From Azospirillum sp. TSH64 (GTDB lineage: Bacteria > Pseudomonadota > Alphaproteobacteria > Azospirillales > Azospirillaceae): 64,000 bases of DNA. The translations under genes were made by a program, and so were the position numbers. Shown here piece after piece: positions 8,127-16,106 of this stretch (position 1 is its first letter; each line of letters starts with the position of its first letter). The notes beneath the pieces are model-generated. The model was not told the origin of the DNA. It worked only from the letters and a program-made list of their open reading frames with translations, and did not search any database. The DNA is taken from positions 4,333,431 to 4,397,430 of the forward strand of contig NZ_LGQW01000015.1 in the NCBI RefSeq assembly GCF_003116035.1, read 5' to 3'.

Positions 8127-10132
8127 CGCCTCCCCCCATCGACCGTCGCCCCATCGACCGTCGCAAGGCGATGGCGGGAACCGCCGCCGCGTCTCTGCTA
8201 GCATCGCCGCTGCTGTCCACCCTCGCGTCCAGACCCGGGAATGCCGCCATGCCGAATTCCGCCACCCCGAATCAAGCCGCCGGCGATCTGATCCTCGTCA
8301 ACGCCAAGGTCACCACGCTCGACCGCGCCAACCCGCAGGCCAGCGCCATCGCCATCCGCGACGGCCGCTTCCTTGCCGTCGGTACCGAGGCCGAGGTGCG
8401 CGCCGTGGCTCCCCAGGCGACGGTGATCGACGCCAAGGGCCGGCGGGTGATCCCCGGGCTGATCGACAGCCACATGCACATCATCCGCGGTGGCCTCAAC
8501 TACAACATGGAGCTGCGCTGGGACGGCGTGCCGAGCCTCGCCGACGCCATGGCGATGCTGAAGCAGCAGGCGGCCATCACCCCGGCGCCGCAATGGGTGC
8601 GCGTCGTCGGCGGCTTCACCGAGCACCAGTTCGCCGAGAAGCACCTGCCGACCATCGAGGAGCTGAACGCCGCCGCTCCCGACACGCCGGTCTTCATCCT
8701 GCACCTCTACGACCGCGCCCTGCTGAACGCCGCGGCCCTGCGTGCCGTCGGCTATACCAAGGACACGCCCAACCCGCCGGGTGGCGAGATCGTACGCGAT
8801 GCCGCCGGCAACCCGACCGGCCTGCTGCTGGCCCAGCCCAACGCGACGATCCTCTATTCGACACTGGCCAAGGGTCCGAAGCTGCCGCCGGACTACCAGC
8901 TGAACTCCACCCGCCATTTCATGCGCGAGATGAACCGGCTGGGCGTGACCGGGGTGATCGACGCCGGCGGCGGCTTCCAGAACTATCCCGACGATTACGC
9001 CATCGTCGAGAAGCTGCATGCGGACGGCGAGCTGACGCTGCGCATCAGCTACAACCTGTTCACCCAGAAGCCGAAGGAGGAACTGGCCGACTTCGCCGGC
9101 TGGGCGAAGAAGGTGAAGCCCGGCGACGGCGACGACAGCTATCGCCACAACGGCGCCGGCGAGATGCTGGTCTATTCCGCCGCCGACTTCGAGGATTTCC
9201 GCGTCGCCCGCCCGGACATGCCGCCCAACATGGAAGGCGACCTTGAGCCGGTGATCCGCCTCTTGGCCGAGAACCGCTGGCCCTGGCGCCTGCATGCCAC
9301 CTACGACCAGACCATCAGCCGCGCGCTCGACGTGTTCGAGAAGGTCAACCGCGACATCCCCTTCGACGGGCTGCACTGGTTCTTCGACCACGCCGAGACG
9401 ATCAGCGACCGCAACATCGACCGCATCGCCGCACTCGGCGGCGGCATCGCCGTCCAGCACCGCATGGCCTACCAGGGCGAATATTTCGTCGAACGCTATG
9501 GCGCCAAGGCGGCGGAGCGGACACCGCCGATTGCAAAGATGATGGCGGCCGGCCTGCCGGTCGGCGGCGGCACCGACGCCACCCGCGTCGCCAGCTACAA
9601 CCCGTGGGTCTCGCTGTCCTGGCTGGTGACCGGCCGGACGGTGGGCGGCCTCAGCCTCTATCCGCGCGCCAATCTGCTGGACCGCGAGACGGCGCTGCGC
9701 CTGTGGACGGAGGCCAACACCTGGTTCTCCAACGAGCAGGGCAAGAAGGGCCAGATCAAAGCCGGCCAGTTCGCCGACCTCGCCGTGCTGTCCGATGACT
9801 TCTTTTCGGTGCCGGAGGACCGCATCGTCCACCTGACCTCAGTGCTGACCATGCTCGGCGGCGCGGTGGTGCATGGCGAGGGCGATTTCGGCCCGCTGGC
9901 GCCGCAACTGCCCAAGCCGATGCCGGACTGGTCGCCGGTGCGCACCTTCGGCGGCTATTACAAGTCGGCCGACGCCGGCGACCAGCGTCAGGCGCTGGCC
10001 TCGGCCTGCGGCTGCGCCACCGGCTGCGGTGTTCACGGCCACGACCACGCCGCTGCCTACGCCGCCGACGTGCCGGCCGCCGATGTGCAGTCCTTTTGGG
10101 GTGCGCTCGGCTGCGGCTGCTGGGCGGTGTAA
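8123..10132 (+). CDS. Exported YtcJ-like amidohydrolase with a Cys/His-rich C-terminal tail
   Basis: A 669-residue member of the amidohydrolase-3 (YtcJ) family, metal-dependent enzymes that cleave C-N bonds. The metal-binding HxH lies in GLIDSHMHIIRG; later His and Asp residues (FFDHAETI, GGGTDATR) fit the barrel. The GTG start overlaps the XapX stop and has AAGGAAGA upstream. DRRKAMAG plus a hydrophobic stretch looks like a Tat signal, so the enzyme is probably periplasmic. Unusual is the tail after about residue 625: it contains ACGCATGCG, HGHDH and ends LGCGCWAV, giving six cysteines and three histidines, a likely metal-binding extension. The substrate is unknown. Confidence 0.87.
   Translation: MTPPPIDRRPIDRRKAMAGTAAASLLASPLLSTLASRPGNAAMPNSATPNQAAGDLILVNAKVTTLDRANPQASAIAIRDGRFLAVGTEAEVRAVAPQATVIDAKGRRVIPGLIDSHMHIIRGGLNYNMELRWDGVPSLADAMAMLKQQAAITPAPQWVRVVGGFTEHQFAEKHLPTIEELNAAAPDTPVFILHLYDRALLNAAALRAVGYTKDTPNPPGGEIVRDAAGNPTGLLLAQPNATILYSTLAKGPKLPPDYQLNSTRHFMREMNRLGVTGVIDAGGGFQNYPDDYAIVEKLHADGELTLRISYNLFTQKPKEELADFAGWAKKVKPGDGDDSYRHNGAGEMLVYSAADFEDFRVARPDMPPNMEGDLEPVIRLLAENRWPWRLHATYDQTISRALDVFEKVNRDIPFDGLHWFFDHAETISDRNIDRIAALGGGIAVQHRMAYQGEYFVERYGAKAAERTPPIAKMMAAGLPVGGGTDATRVASYNPWVSLSWLVTGRTVGGLSLYPRANLLDRETALRLWTEANTWFSNEQGKKGQIKAGQFADLAVLSDDFFSVPEDRIVHLTSVLTMLGGAVVHGEGDFGPLAPQLPKPMPDWSPVRTFGGYYKSADAGDQRQALASACGCATGCGVHGHDHAAAYAADVPAADVQSFWGALGCGCWAV
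8135..8164 (+). repeat. 15-bp perfect tandem duplication in the amidohydrolase leader
   Basis: CCCATCGACCGTCGC occurs twice head to tail (8135-8149, 8150-8164) and encodes PIDRR twice. The second copy supplies the arginine pair directly before KAMAG in the putative Tat signal, so the duplication may have altered export. Confidence 0.8.
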
Positions 10133-10155
10133 CCACCTCTCCCCTGGAAATGGAT

Positions 10156-10179
10156 CCCCTCTCCCCCCGGGGAGAGGGG
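10156..10179. repeat. REP-like palindrome, copy 2
   Basis: CCCCTCTCCCC and GGGGAGAGGGG, 11-bp perfect arms with a two-base centre, between the amidohydrolase and DoxX genes. It has the same core as the elements at 25681, 33961 and 34074. Confidence 0.8.
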
Positions 10180-10207
10180 GATTCCCCCCAATCGGAACAT
10201 CACCGCC

Positions 10208-10654
10208 ATGACCCTCCGCTCCTTCGAACGCCCGGCGGAACGCCTCGTCGACCGCATCCTCGACTGGGACGGCACATGGATGCTGGCCCGTCTCGCGCTG
10301 GTCGGGGCCTATCTCCTCGGCGGTTTGGTGAAGCTTTTCGACTGGCCCGGCGCCGTCGCCGAGCAGGCGCATTTCGGCCTCACCCCGCCCGCGCTGTGGG
10401 CGGCGCTGACCATCCTGGTCGAGCTGGCAGGCCCGCTGCTGATCCTGCTGGACCGGGCACTGTGGCTGGGGGCCGGCGCGCTCGGCGTCTTCACCGTTCT
10501 CGCCGCCTTGATCGCCAATGATTTCTGGACGATGGCCGGACCGGAGCGCTTCATGGCGACCAGCGCCTTCTTCGAACATATCGGGCTGGTCGGCGGCTTC
10601 GCGCTCGCCGCGATCGTCTCGCGGATGCGCCGCCGCTTGGGTATAAACCGCTAA
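10208..10654 (+). CDS. DoxX family membrane protein
   Basis: A 148-residue integral membrane protein with four predicted helices in the DoxX/YphA pattern: LARLALVGAYLLGGLVKLFDWPG, a second helix after the HFGLTPP loop, LGVFTVLAALIANDFW, and GLVGGFALAAIVSR. The loop ending in FFEHIG is typical of DoxX proteins. Members are linked with thiosulfate or quinone metabolism and redox stress, but function varies. It closes the hydrolase/XapX/amidohydrolase run, about 75 bases after the amidohydrolase stop with a REP-like palindrome between, so it may still belong to that transcription unit. Confidence 0.85.
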   Translation: MTLRSFERPAERLVDRILDWDGTWMLARLALVGAYLLGGLVKLFDWPGAVAEQAHFGLTPPALWAALTILVELAGPLLILLDRALWLGAGALGVFTVLAALIANDFWTMAGPERFMATSAFFEHIGLVGGFALAAIVSRMRRRLGINR

Positions 10655-10710
10655 GCGAGGGAAAGCGCCCCCTCATCGCCACCCACGATAACAGCACAGC
10701 GGATCCCAGC

Positions 10711-12315
10711 ATGTCGCCATCCGGTCAGTTCGAACTCGTCCTCGGCCTGATGGCGGCGATCATCGTGCTGGAACTTGCGGCCAAGCGGCTGCGCATGCCG
10801 CCATCGGCCGTGCTGGTGCTGGGCGGTATCGCACTCGCCCTGATCCCAGGCCTGCCTGAGATCACACCCGATCCCGACCTGACCCTGCTGCTGTTCCTGC
10901 CGCCGCTGCTGTTCGCCAGCGCCTATTTCACGGTGTGGAGCGACTTCCGCGCCAACCTGCGCATCATCCTCCAGCTTGCGGTCGGAGCGGTCGCCTTCAC
11001 CACGCTGGCGGTCGGGGTGGCCGCCCATCTGGTGATGCCGTCGCTCCCTTGGGCGGCCTGCTTCACCCTGGGCGCCATCCTGTCGCCGCCAGACGCGGTC
11101 GCCGCCAAGGCGGCGCTGAAGGGATTGCCGCTGCCGCCCCGCATCGTCACCCTGCTGGAAGGCGAAAGCCTGGTGAACGACGCCACCGGGCTGGTGCTGT
11201 TCCGCATCGCCATCGCCGCCGGCATGACCGGCACCTTCGAGGCCGGCCATGCCTCGCTGGAGTTCCTGTGGCTGGCCATCGGCGGTGTGGTGGCCGGCGT
11301 GGTCTTCGGCCACATCGCGGCACTGCTGCTGGGGCGCCTGCGCGACGTGCCGCTCAGCATCGTCGGCGGCTTCCTCGCCGCCTGGGGCAGCTATCTGGGC
11401 GGCGAGGCGCTGGAGGTGTCGGGCGTGCTCGCCACCGTCGGCTGCGGTCTGGTGATGGGCCGCCGCCAGCACGACCTGTTCACCGCACAGCTGCGCACCC
11501 ATGCCAACGCGGTGTGGGCGGTGGCGGTGTTCCTGATGGAATCGATGGTCTTCATCATCATCGGCCTGTCGCTGCGCGGCGTGCTGGGCCGGCTGGAGGC
11601 CGCCGGCACCGGCCTGACCAACCTCTTGCCGATGATCGTCGCCGTCACCCTGGCGATGATCCTGTCGCGCTTCGCCTGGCTCTTCCCCTCGACCTACCTG
11701 CCCCGCTTCCTCTTCCCGGCATTGCGGCGGCGCGATCCCTACCCGTCGGTGGCGGTGCCGGTGATCATGGGCTGGGCGGCGATCCGCGGCGTGGTCAGCC
11801 TTGCCGTCGCCCTGTCGGTTCCGGTGGAGTTTCCCGGCCGCGACATCATCCTGGCGACCACCTGGGCGGTGATCCTGGTGTCGATCCTGGGTCAGGCGAC
11901 CACGCTCGCCCCGCTGATCCGCAGGATGCGGCTGGGCGGCTTCACCCTGGAGCGCCGCCCGACCCTGTCGGAATCCGAAGCCCGCATCCGCATGGCGCAG
12001 GCAGCGCTGGAAGCGGTGCGTGAGCGCTCCGACAGACCGGACGGACGCCAACGCCATCCGCGCCTGCTTGAACAGTACGGCCACCGGGCGACGATGGCCG
12101 AACGCTTTCACGAGAGCGAAGGCATGCTGGCGGAGGACCGGCGCGAGCATTTCGCCGCCGTTCTCGCCGCCAACCGCGCTGCCCGCACGGAGATCCTCGG
12201 CCTGCACCGCGGCGGCCGCATCCACGACACGGTGCTGCACCGGCTGGAGGCGGAGCTGGACCTTGAGGAACTCGGCGCCGAGCAGGCGCTGGCGGAGGGG
12301 GAAGCTGCGGGGTGA
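10711..12315 (+). CDS. Na+(K+)/H+ antiporter, CPA1 (NhaP-like) family
   Basis: A 534-residue monovalent cation/proton antiporter of the inner membrane. About twelve helices fill the first 400 residues. The block SPPDAVAAKAALKG followed by EGESLVNDATGLVLF carries the conserved Asp and Asn-Asp pair of the CPA1 ion site, and GWAAIRGVVSLAVALS is the later conserved helix. The last 110 residues are a charged cytosolic tail rich in Arg and Glu, probably regulatory. It ends seven bases before the stop of the convergent ornithine cyclodeaminase gene. Likely role: pH and sodium homeostasis. Confidence 0.9.
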   Translation: MSPSGQFELVLGLMAAIIVLELAAKRLRMPPSAVLVLGGIALALIPGLPEITPDPDLTLLLFLPPLLFASAYFTVWSDFRANLRIILQLAVGAVAFTTLAVGVAAHLVMPSLPWAACFTLGAILSPPDAVAAKAALKGLPLPPRIVTLLEGESLVNDATGLVLFRIAIAAGMTGTFEAGHASLEFLWLAIGGVVAGVVFGHIAALLLGRLRDVPLSIVGGFLAAWGSYLGGEALEVSGVLATVGCGLVMGRRQHDLFTAQLRTHANAVWAVAVFLMESMVFIIIGLSLRGVLGRLEAAGTGLTNLLPMIVAVTLAMILSRFAWLFPSTYLPRFLFPALRRRDPYPSVAVPVIMGWAAIRGVVSLAVALSVPVEFPGRDIILATTWAVILVSILGQATTLAPLIRRMRLGGFTLERRPTLSESEARIRMAQAALEAVRERSDRPDGRQRHPRLLEQYGHRATMAERFHESEGMLAEDRREHFAAVLAANRAARTEILGLHRGGRIHDTVLHRLEAELDLEELGAEQALAEGEAAG

Positions 12316-12322
12316 GTCTTCC

Positions 12323-13387
12323 CTACGCCGCCTCGCCCACCGGGGCCGGCTTCGCCGCGCGCAGGATCATGCCGAACAGGTCGCGCGGCTCGTCGGGATC
12401 GGCCAGCATGTCCAGATTCTCGTAGAATCCGGTCCCTGCCACCTTGTCGCGGACATAGCGCAGGGCGGAAAAGTCCTCCGTCGCGAAGCCCACCGAATCG
12501 AACAGGGTGATCTGCCGCGCGTCGCGCCGCCCCACCGCCTGACCGGTCATCACCGTCCACAGCTCCGTCACCGGATGGTCGGGGGCAAGCTGCTGGATTT
12601 CGCCCTCGATCCGCGTCTGCGGCGGATATTCGACGAAGATGTCCGACCGCAGCAGGATGTCGCGGTGAAGCTCCGTCTTGCCAGGGCAGTCGCCGCCGAC
12701 CGCGTTGATGTGCACGCCCGCCCCAACCATGTTGTCGGTCAGGATGGTGGCATACTGCTTGTCGGCGGTGACGGTGGTGATGATCTGCGCGCCCTCCACA
12801 GCCTCCTCGGTCGATGTGCAGGCGGTGATCTCGAAGCCCTGGTCGCGCAGGTTGCGCACGCATTTCTGCGTCGCGACGGGATCAATGTCATAGAGCCGCA
12901 GTTTCCGGATGCCCAGCAGCGCCTTGAAGGCCAACGCCTGGAACTCCGCCTGCGCCCCGTTGCCGATGATCGCCATACAGTTGGCATCCTTCGGCGCCAG
13001 ATGCTTTGCCGCCACGGCGGAGGTCGCGGCGGTGCGCAGCGCCGTCAGGATGGTCATCTCCGTCATCAGCACCGGATAGCCGTTGCCGACATCGGCCAGC
13101 ACGCCGAAGGCGGTCACGGTCTGCCGCCCCACCCGCGTGTTCTTGGGATGGCCGTTGACATACTTGAAGCCATAGGTGCGGCCATCGCTGGTCGGCATCA
13201 GTTCGATCACGCCTTCCGCGCTGTGCGAAGCCACCCGCGGCGTCTTGTCGAAGCTCTCCCAGCGGCGGAAATCCTCCTCCACATAGGCCGACAGCTCGGT
13301 CAGGAAGCGCTCCACGCCGATGTGCAGCACCAGCTTCATCATGTGGTCGACGCTGACGAAGGGAACGAGGTTCAGGTTCGGGATCAT
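12323..13387 (-). CDS. Ornithine cyclodeaminase family protein
   Basis: Converts L-ornithine to L-proline and ammonia using bound NAD. The 354-residue product contains the family marks in order: KYVNGHPKNT, the arginine of LRTAATSAVAAKHL, the nucleotide-binding loop IIGNGAQAEF, and NAVGGDCPGKTEL with the conserved Asp. Start chosen at 13387, where GGAG lies about nine bases upstream; a second ATG at 13402 would add five residues. The arginase gene lies directly upstream on the same strand with a short gap, giving arginine to ornithine to proline in one operon. The divergent Lrp-type gene is the likely regulator. Confidence 0.92.
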   Translation of the reverse strand: MIPNLNLVPFVSVDHMMKLVLHIGVERFLTELSAYVEEDFRRWESFDKTPRVASHSAEGVIELMPTSDGRTYGFKYVNGHPKNTRVGRQTVTAFGVLADVGNGYPVLMTEMTILTALRTAATSAVAAKHLAPKDANCMAIIGNGAQAEFQALAFKALLGIRKLRLYDIDPVATQKCVRNLRDQGFEITACTSTEEAVEGAQIITTVTADKQYATILTDNMVGAGVHINAVGGDCPGKTELHRDILLRSDIFVEYPPQTRIEGEIQQLAPDHPVTELWTVMTGQAVGRRDARQITLFDSVGFATEDFSALRYVRDKVAGTGFYENLDMLADPDEPRDLFGMILRAAKPAPVGEAA

Positions 13388-13406
13388 GGTCAAACGCTCC
13401 ATTCGC

Positions 13407-14357
13407 TCAGAAGCTGCGGGTGGGGTAGTCGAGAACGCGGCGCCCCATCAGGCTCGCCAGCAGTTCCACCATCAGGGTCGCGGTGCGGCCGCGCTCGTCC
13501 AGGAAGGGGTTCAGCTCGACCAGATCGACGCTGCTGACCAGACCGGTGTCGTGCAGCATCTCCATGATCAGGTGCGCCTCGCGGAAGGTGGCGCCGCCGG
13601 GAACCGTGGTGCCGACGCCGGGTGCGATGCCGGGATCGAGGAAATCGACATCCAGGCTGACATGCAGCAGCCCGTCGGCCTCAACCACCCGCTCCAGGAA
13701 CGGGCGCAGCAGGGCGACGATGCCGTGCTCGTCGATCTTGCGCATGTCGTGGACGGTGATGCCCGAGGTCTCCAGCGCCCGCCGTTCGGCCGGATCGACG
13801 CTGCGGATGCCCATCATGCAGACATTGTGCGGGTCGAGCCGCGCCGGCGGCGGCGGGAAATACCCGTCGAAGCCGGCCAGCCCGGTGGCGTAGGCCATCG
13901 GCACGCCATGCAGGTTGCCGCTCTCCGTCGTCTCCAGCGTGTGGAAATCCGGGTGCGCGTCCAGCCACAGCACGAACAGCGGGCGTCGCATCTCGGCGGC
14001 GCGCTGCGCCAGCCCGGTCAGGGTGCCAGCGGCAAGGCTGTGGTCGCCGCCCAGGAAGATCGGCATGGCGTCCTGCCCGGCGCTCGCCTCGTACGCAACC
14101 TGGGTCAGCGCCGCGGTCCAGCCGGCCACTTCCGGCAGGAATTTCAGCGCAGCGTTGCCATGCGCCATCGGCCGCTGCGGCAGCGGCGCCACGTTGCCCA
14201 GGTCGGTCACGCTGTGGCCCAGGTCCGACAGCGCCTTGGCGATGCCGGCGGTGCGGTAGGCGCTCGGTCCCATTTCGCAGCCAAGCCGGCCCGCCCCATC
14301 CTGCACCGGCACGCCGACCAGCCGGCACTGCTTCGTTTTGGTCTTGTGGTAGGACAT
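13407..14357 (-). CDS. rocF: Arginase
   Basis: Hydrolyses L-arginine to ornithine and urea, feeding the cyclodeaminase encoded next. The 316-residue sequence has the three manganese-binding blocks of ureohydrolases: GGDHSLAAGT, WLDAHPDFHT and SLDVDFLDPGIAPGVGT. The substrate-loop pattern and LNPFLDERGRTA near the C-terminus agree with arginase rather than agmatinase (compare the agmatinase-family enzyme at 61.7 kb). It is transcribed away from the Lrp-type regulator across a 138-bp gap. Together the two enzymes release ammonia from arginine while making proline. Confidence 0.93.
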   Translation of the reverse strand: MSYHKTKTKQCRLVGVPVQDGAGRLGCEMGPSAYRTAGIAKALSDLGHSVTDLGNVAPLPQRPMAHGNAALKFLPEVAGWTAALTQVAYEASAGQDAMPIFLGGDHSLAAGTLTGLAQRAAEMRRPLFVLWLDAHPDFHTLETTESGNLHGVPMAYATGLAGFDGYFPPPPARLDPHNVCMMGIRSVDPAERRALETSGITVHDMRKIDEHGIVALLRPFLERVVEADGLLHVSLDVDFLDPGIAPGVGTTVPGGATFREAHLIMEMLHDTGLVSSVDLVELNPFLDERGRTATLMVELLASLMGRRVLDYPTRSF

Positions 14358-14436
14358 TGTTTGGTCTCTTGCCTGTTCCTCTCACCAGCAAACCACAGGC
14401 GTCCGGCGGAACGGACAGGACAATTTGACAAATGTC

Positions 14437-14475
14437 GCCAATCCGCCTACCAAACTGAACAGCCAAGCTTGCCAT
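14437..14475. promoter_or_regulatory. Shared motif pair in the arginase/Lrp divergent promoter
   Basis: GCCAATCCGC at 14437-14446 and CCAAGCTTGCCAT at 14463-14475. The same two elements recur upstream of the amino acid ABC transporter (14954-14980), with spacing shorter by 11 bases. A TTGACA (14425-14430) overlapping the palindrome GACAAATGTC lies next to it. The pair is a candidate binding site for the Lrp-type regulator, by inference. Confidence 0.5.
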
Positions 14476-14495
14476 AATGTCGGAGTGCCTCAACC

Positions 14496-14939
14496 ATGAC
14501 GCTCGACCAGCTCGACGAGAAGCTCATCACCCTGCTGCGCCATGACGGCCGCCGCAGCATCTCCGACCTCGCCATCGAACTCGGCGTCTCGCGGGCGACG
14601 GTGCGCTCGCGGATGGAGCGGCTGGAAAGCTCCGGCATCATCACCGGCTACACCGTGATCCTGCGCGCCGACACGGTGGAGGCGCCGGTGCGCGGCATCA
14701 TGCTGATCGAGGTGGAGGGGCAGGCCACCGACCGGGTCGTCCGCACGCTCAGCGGCTTCCCCGAGATCATGGAGATCCACAGCACCAACGGGCGCTGGGA
14801 CCTGATCGTCGAGCTGTCGGCCGGCAGCCTGCCGGAATTCGACGGGGTGCTGCGCCGCATTCGGCTCATCCCCGGCATCACCACCAGCGAAACCAACCTT
14901 CTGCTGAACACCCCGCGCAGCACCCGCGCCCGGCTGTAG
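14496..14939 (+). CDS. Lrp/AsnC family transcriptional regulator
   Basis: A 147-residue regulator with the usual layout: an N-terminal winged helix (DEKLITLLRHDGRRSISDLAIELGV region, recognition helix around SRATVRSRMERL) followed by the RAM ligand-binding domain (residues 65-140). It diverges from the arginase/ornithine cyclodeaminase operon and precedes a basic amino acid importer, so arginine or ornithine is the likely effector. This matches known Lrp-type activators of arginine catabolism in alphaproteobacteria. Shared motifs in front of both the operon and the transporter support joint control. Confidence 0.9.
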   Translation: MTLDQLDEKLITLLRHDGRRSISDLAIELGVSRATVRSRMERLESSGIITGYTVILRADTVEAPVRGIMLIEVEGQATDRVVRTLSGFPEIMEIHSTNGRWDLIVELSAGSLPEFDGVLRRIRLIPGITTSETNLLLNTPRSTRARL

Positions 14940-14953
14940 GCCACCCGCAACTT

Positions 14954-14980
14954 GCCAATCCGCGCAGTCCAAGCTTCCAT
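14954..14980. promoter_or_regulatory. Second copy of the shared motif pair, upstream of the amino acid importer
   Basis: GCCAATCCGC at 14954-14963 followed after five bases by CCAAGCTTCCAT at 14969-14980. Both match the pair at 14437-14475. It lies about 100 bases before the ABC ATPase gene, a normal place for an activator site. Confidence 0.5.
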
Positions 14981-15077
14981 TCTGGCAGGTTTGGCCGAGT
15001 CTTCTGTCACTTTTTCCTCTTCCCGCTGCCGTCCGCTTCGCTGATGCTCCGCGTCACCAACGAAACCGGGACGCCGC

Positions 15078-15935
15078 ATGGACCAGCATCGCATCGCCAT
15101 CGATCCTATCGCCAGCGTCGACCGGGACGGTCCGGCACACCGCCACCCTCCCTCCAACCCCGCCGCCACGGTCGCCGTCCAGGCGGACGGCATCCACAAG
15201 CGGTTCGGATCGTTGGAGGTCTTGAAGGGCGTGTCGCTTACCGCCCGCGAAGGCGATGTCGTCACGCTGATCGGCTCCTCTGGGTCCGGCAAGAGCACGC
15301 TGTTGCGCTGCATCAACATGCTGGAAGTCCCCGATGAAGGGCGCGTCACCATCTGCGGCGAGACCATCGCCATGAAGACGGCGCGCGGGCGGACCCTGCC
15401 GGCCAATTCCCGTCAGGTCGACCGCATCCGCACCAGCCTCGGCATGGTGTTCCAGAGCTTCAACCTCTGGAGCCACATGACCATTCTGGAAAACGTGATC
15501 GAGGCACCGGTCCATGTGTTGGGTGTGCCGAAGGGCGAGGCGATCGACCTCGCACGCAGCCTGCTGGACAAGGTCGGCATCCTGGGCAAGGCCGATTGCT
15601 ATCCGATCCAGCTGTCGGGCGGCCAGCAGCAGCGCGCCGCCATCGCCCGCGCCCTCGCCATGCAGCCCAAGGTGATGCTGTTCGACGAACCGACCTCGGC
15701 GCTCGATCCCGAACTGGTCGGCGAGGTGCTGCGCGTCATCCGCCAGCTGGCGGATGAAGGCCGCACCATGATCCTGGTGACGCACGAGATGGACTTCGCC
15801 CGCGAGGTCTCGTCCAAGGTCGTCTTCCTCCACCAGGGCCGGATCGAGGAGGAAGGGGCGCCCGACAGGGTGCTGACCAGCCCCGAATCCGACCGCGTGC
15901 GCCAGTTCCTCTCCCGCCGCCTCTCCGCCGCCTGA
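15078..15935 (+). CDS. Basic/polar amino acid ABC transporter ATP-binding protein (HisP type)
   Basis: A 285-residue ATPase of the polar amino acid uptake class. Walker A is GSSGSGKST at about residues 66-74, the signature LSGGQQQRAAIARAL, Walker B VMLFDEPTSALDPE and the switch histidine in LVTHEMDFAREV. The insert after the A-loop with VDRIRTSLGMVFQSFNLWSHM is as in HisP and OccP. About 30 N-terminal residues precede the domain and are poorly conserved, so the true start may lie slightly downstream. It is followed by a binding protein and two permeases, a full histidine/lysine/arginine/ornithine-type importer. Confidence 0.92.
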   Translation: MDQHRIAIDPIASVDRDGPAHRHPPSNPAATVAVQADGIHKRFGSLEVLKGVSLTAREGDVVTLIGSSGSGKSTLLRCINMLEVPDEGRVTICGETIAMKTARGRTLPANSRQVDRIRTSLGMVFQSFNLWSHMTILENVIEAPVHVLGVPKGEAIDLARSLLDKVGILGKADCYPIQLSGGQQQRAAIARALAMQPKVMLFDEPTSALDPELVGEVLRVIRQLADEGRTMILVTHEMDFAREVSSKVVFLHQGRIEEEGAPDRVLTSPESDRVRQFLSRRLSAA

Positions 15936-16106
15936 GCGGCCTCGCATCTCCCTCCAAAGGGGGGTGCGCCACACAAGCGCAGGCTTGCCGGCTTTCGCGA
16001 CGATGACGGCCGACGGACGCCTGTGCCAAAGTCCGCCGTTCCGCGGCCGGCACGGATCGCAAGAGCCGGACCCGAGCGGACAAACGAACACAGGATAGCA
16101 ACACCA

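Noticed and set aside
10651..12240. Minus-strand open frame opposite the antiporter gene
   Set aside because: Gln/His/Arg-rich shadow translation; no membrane or domain signal.
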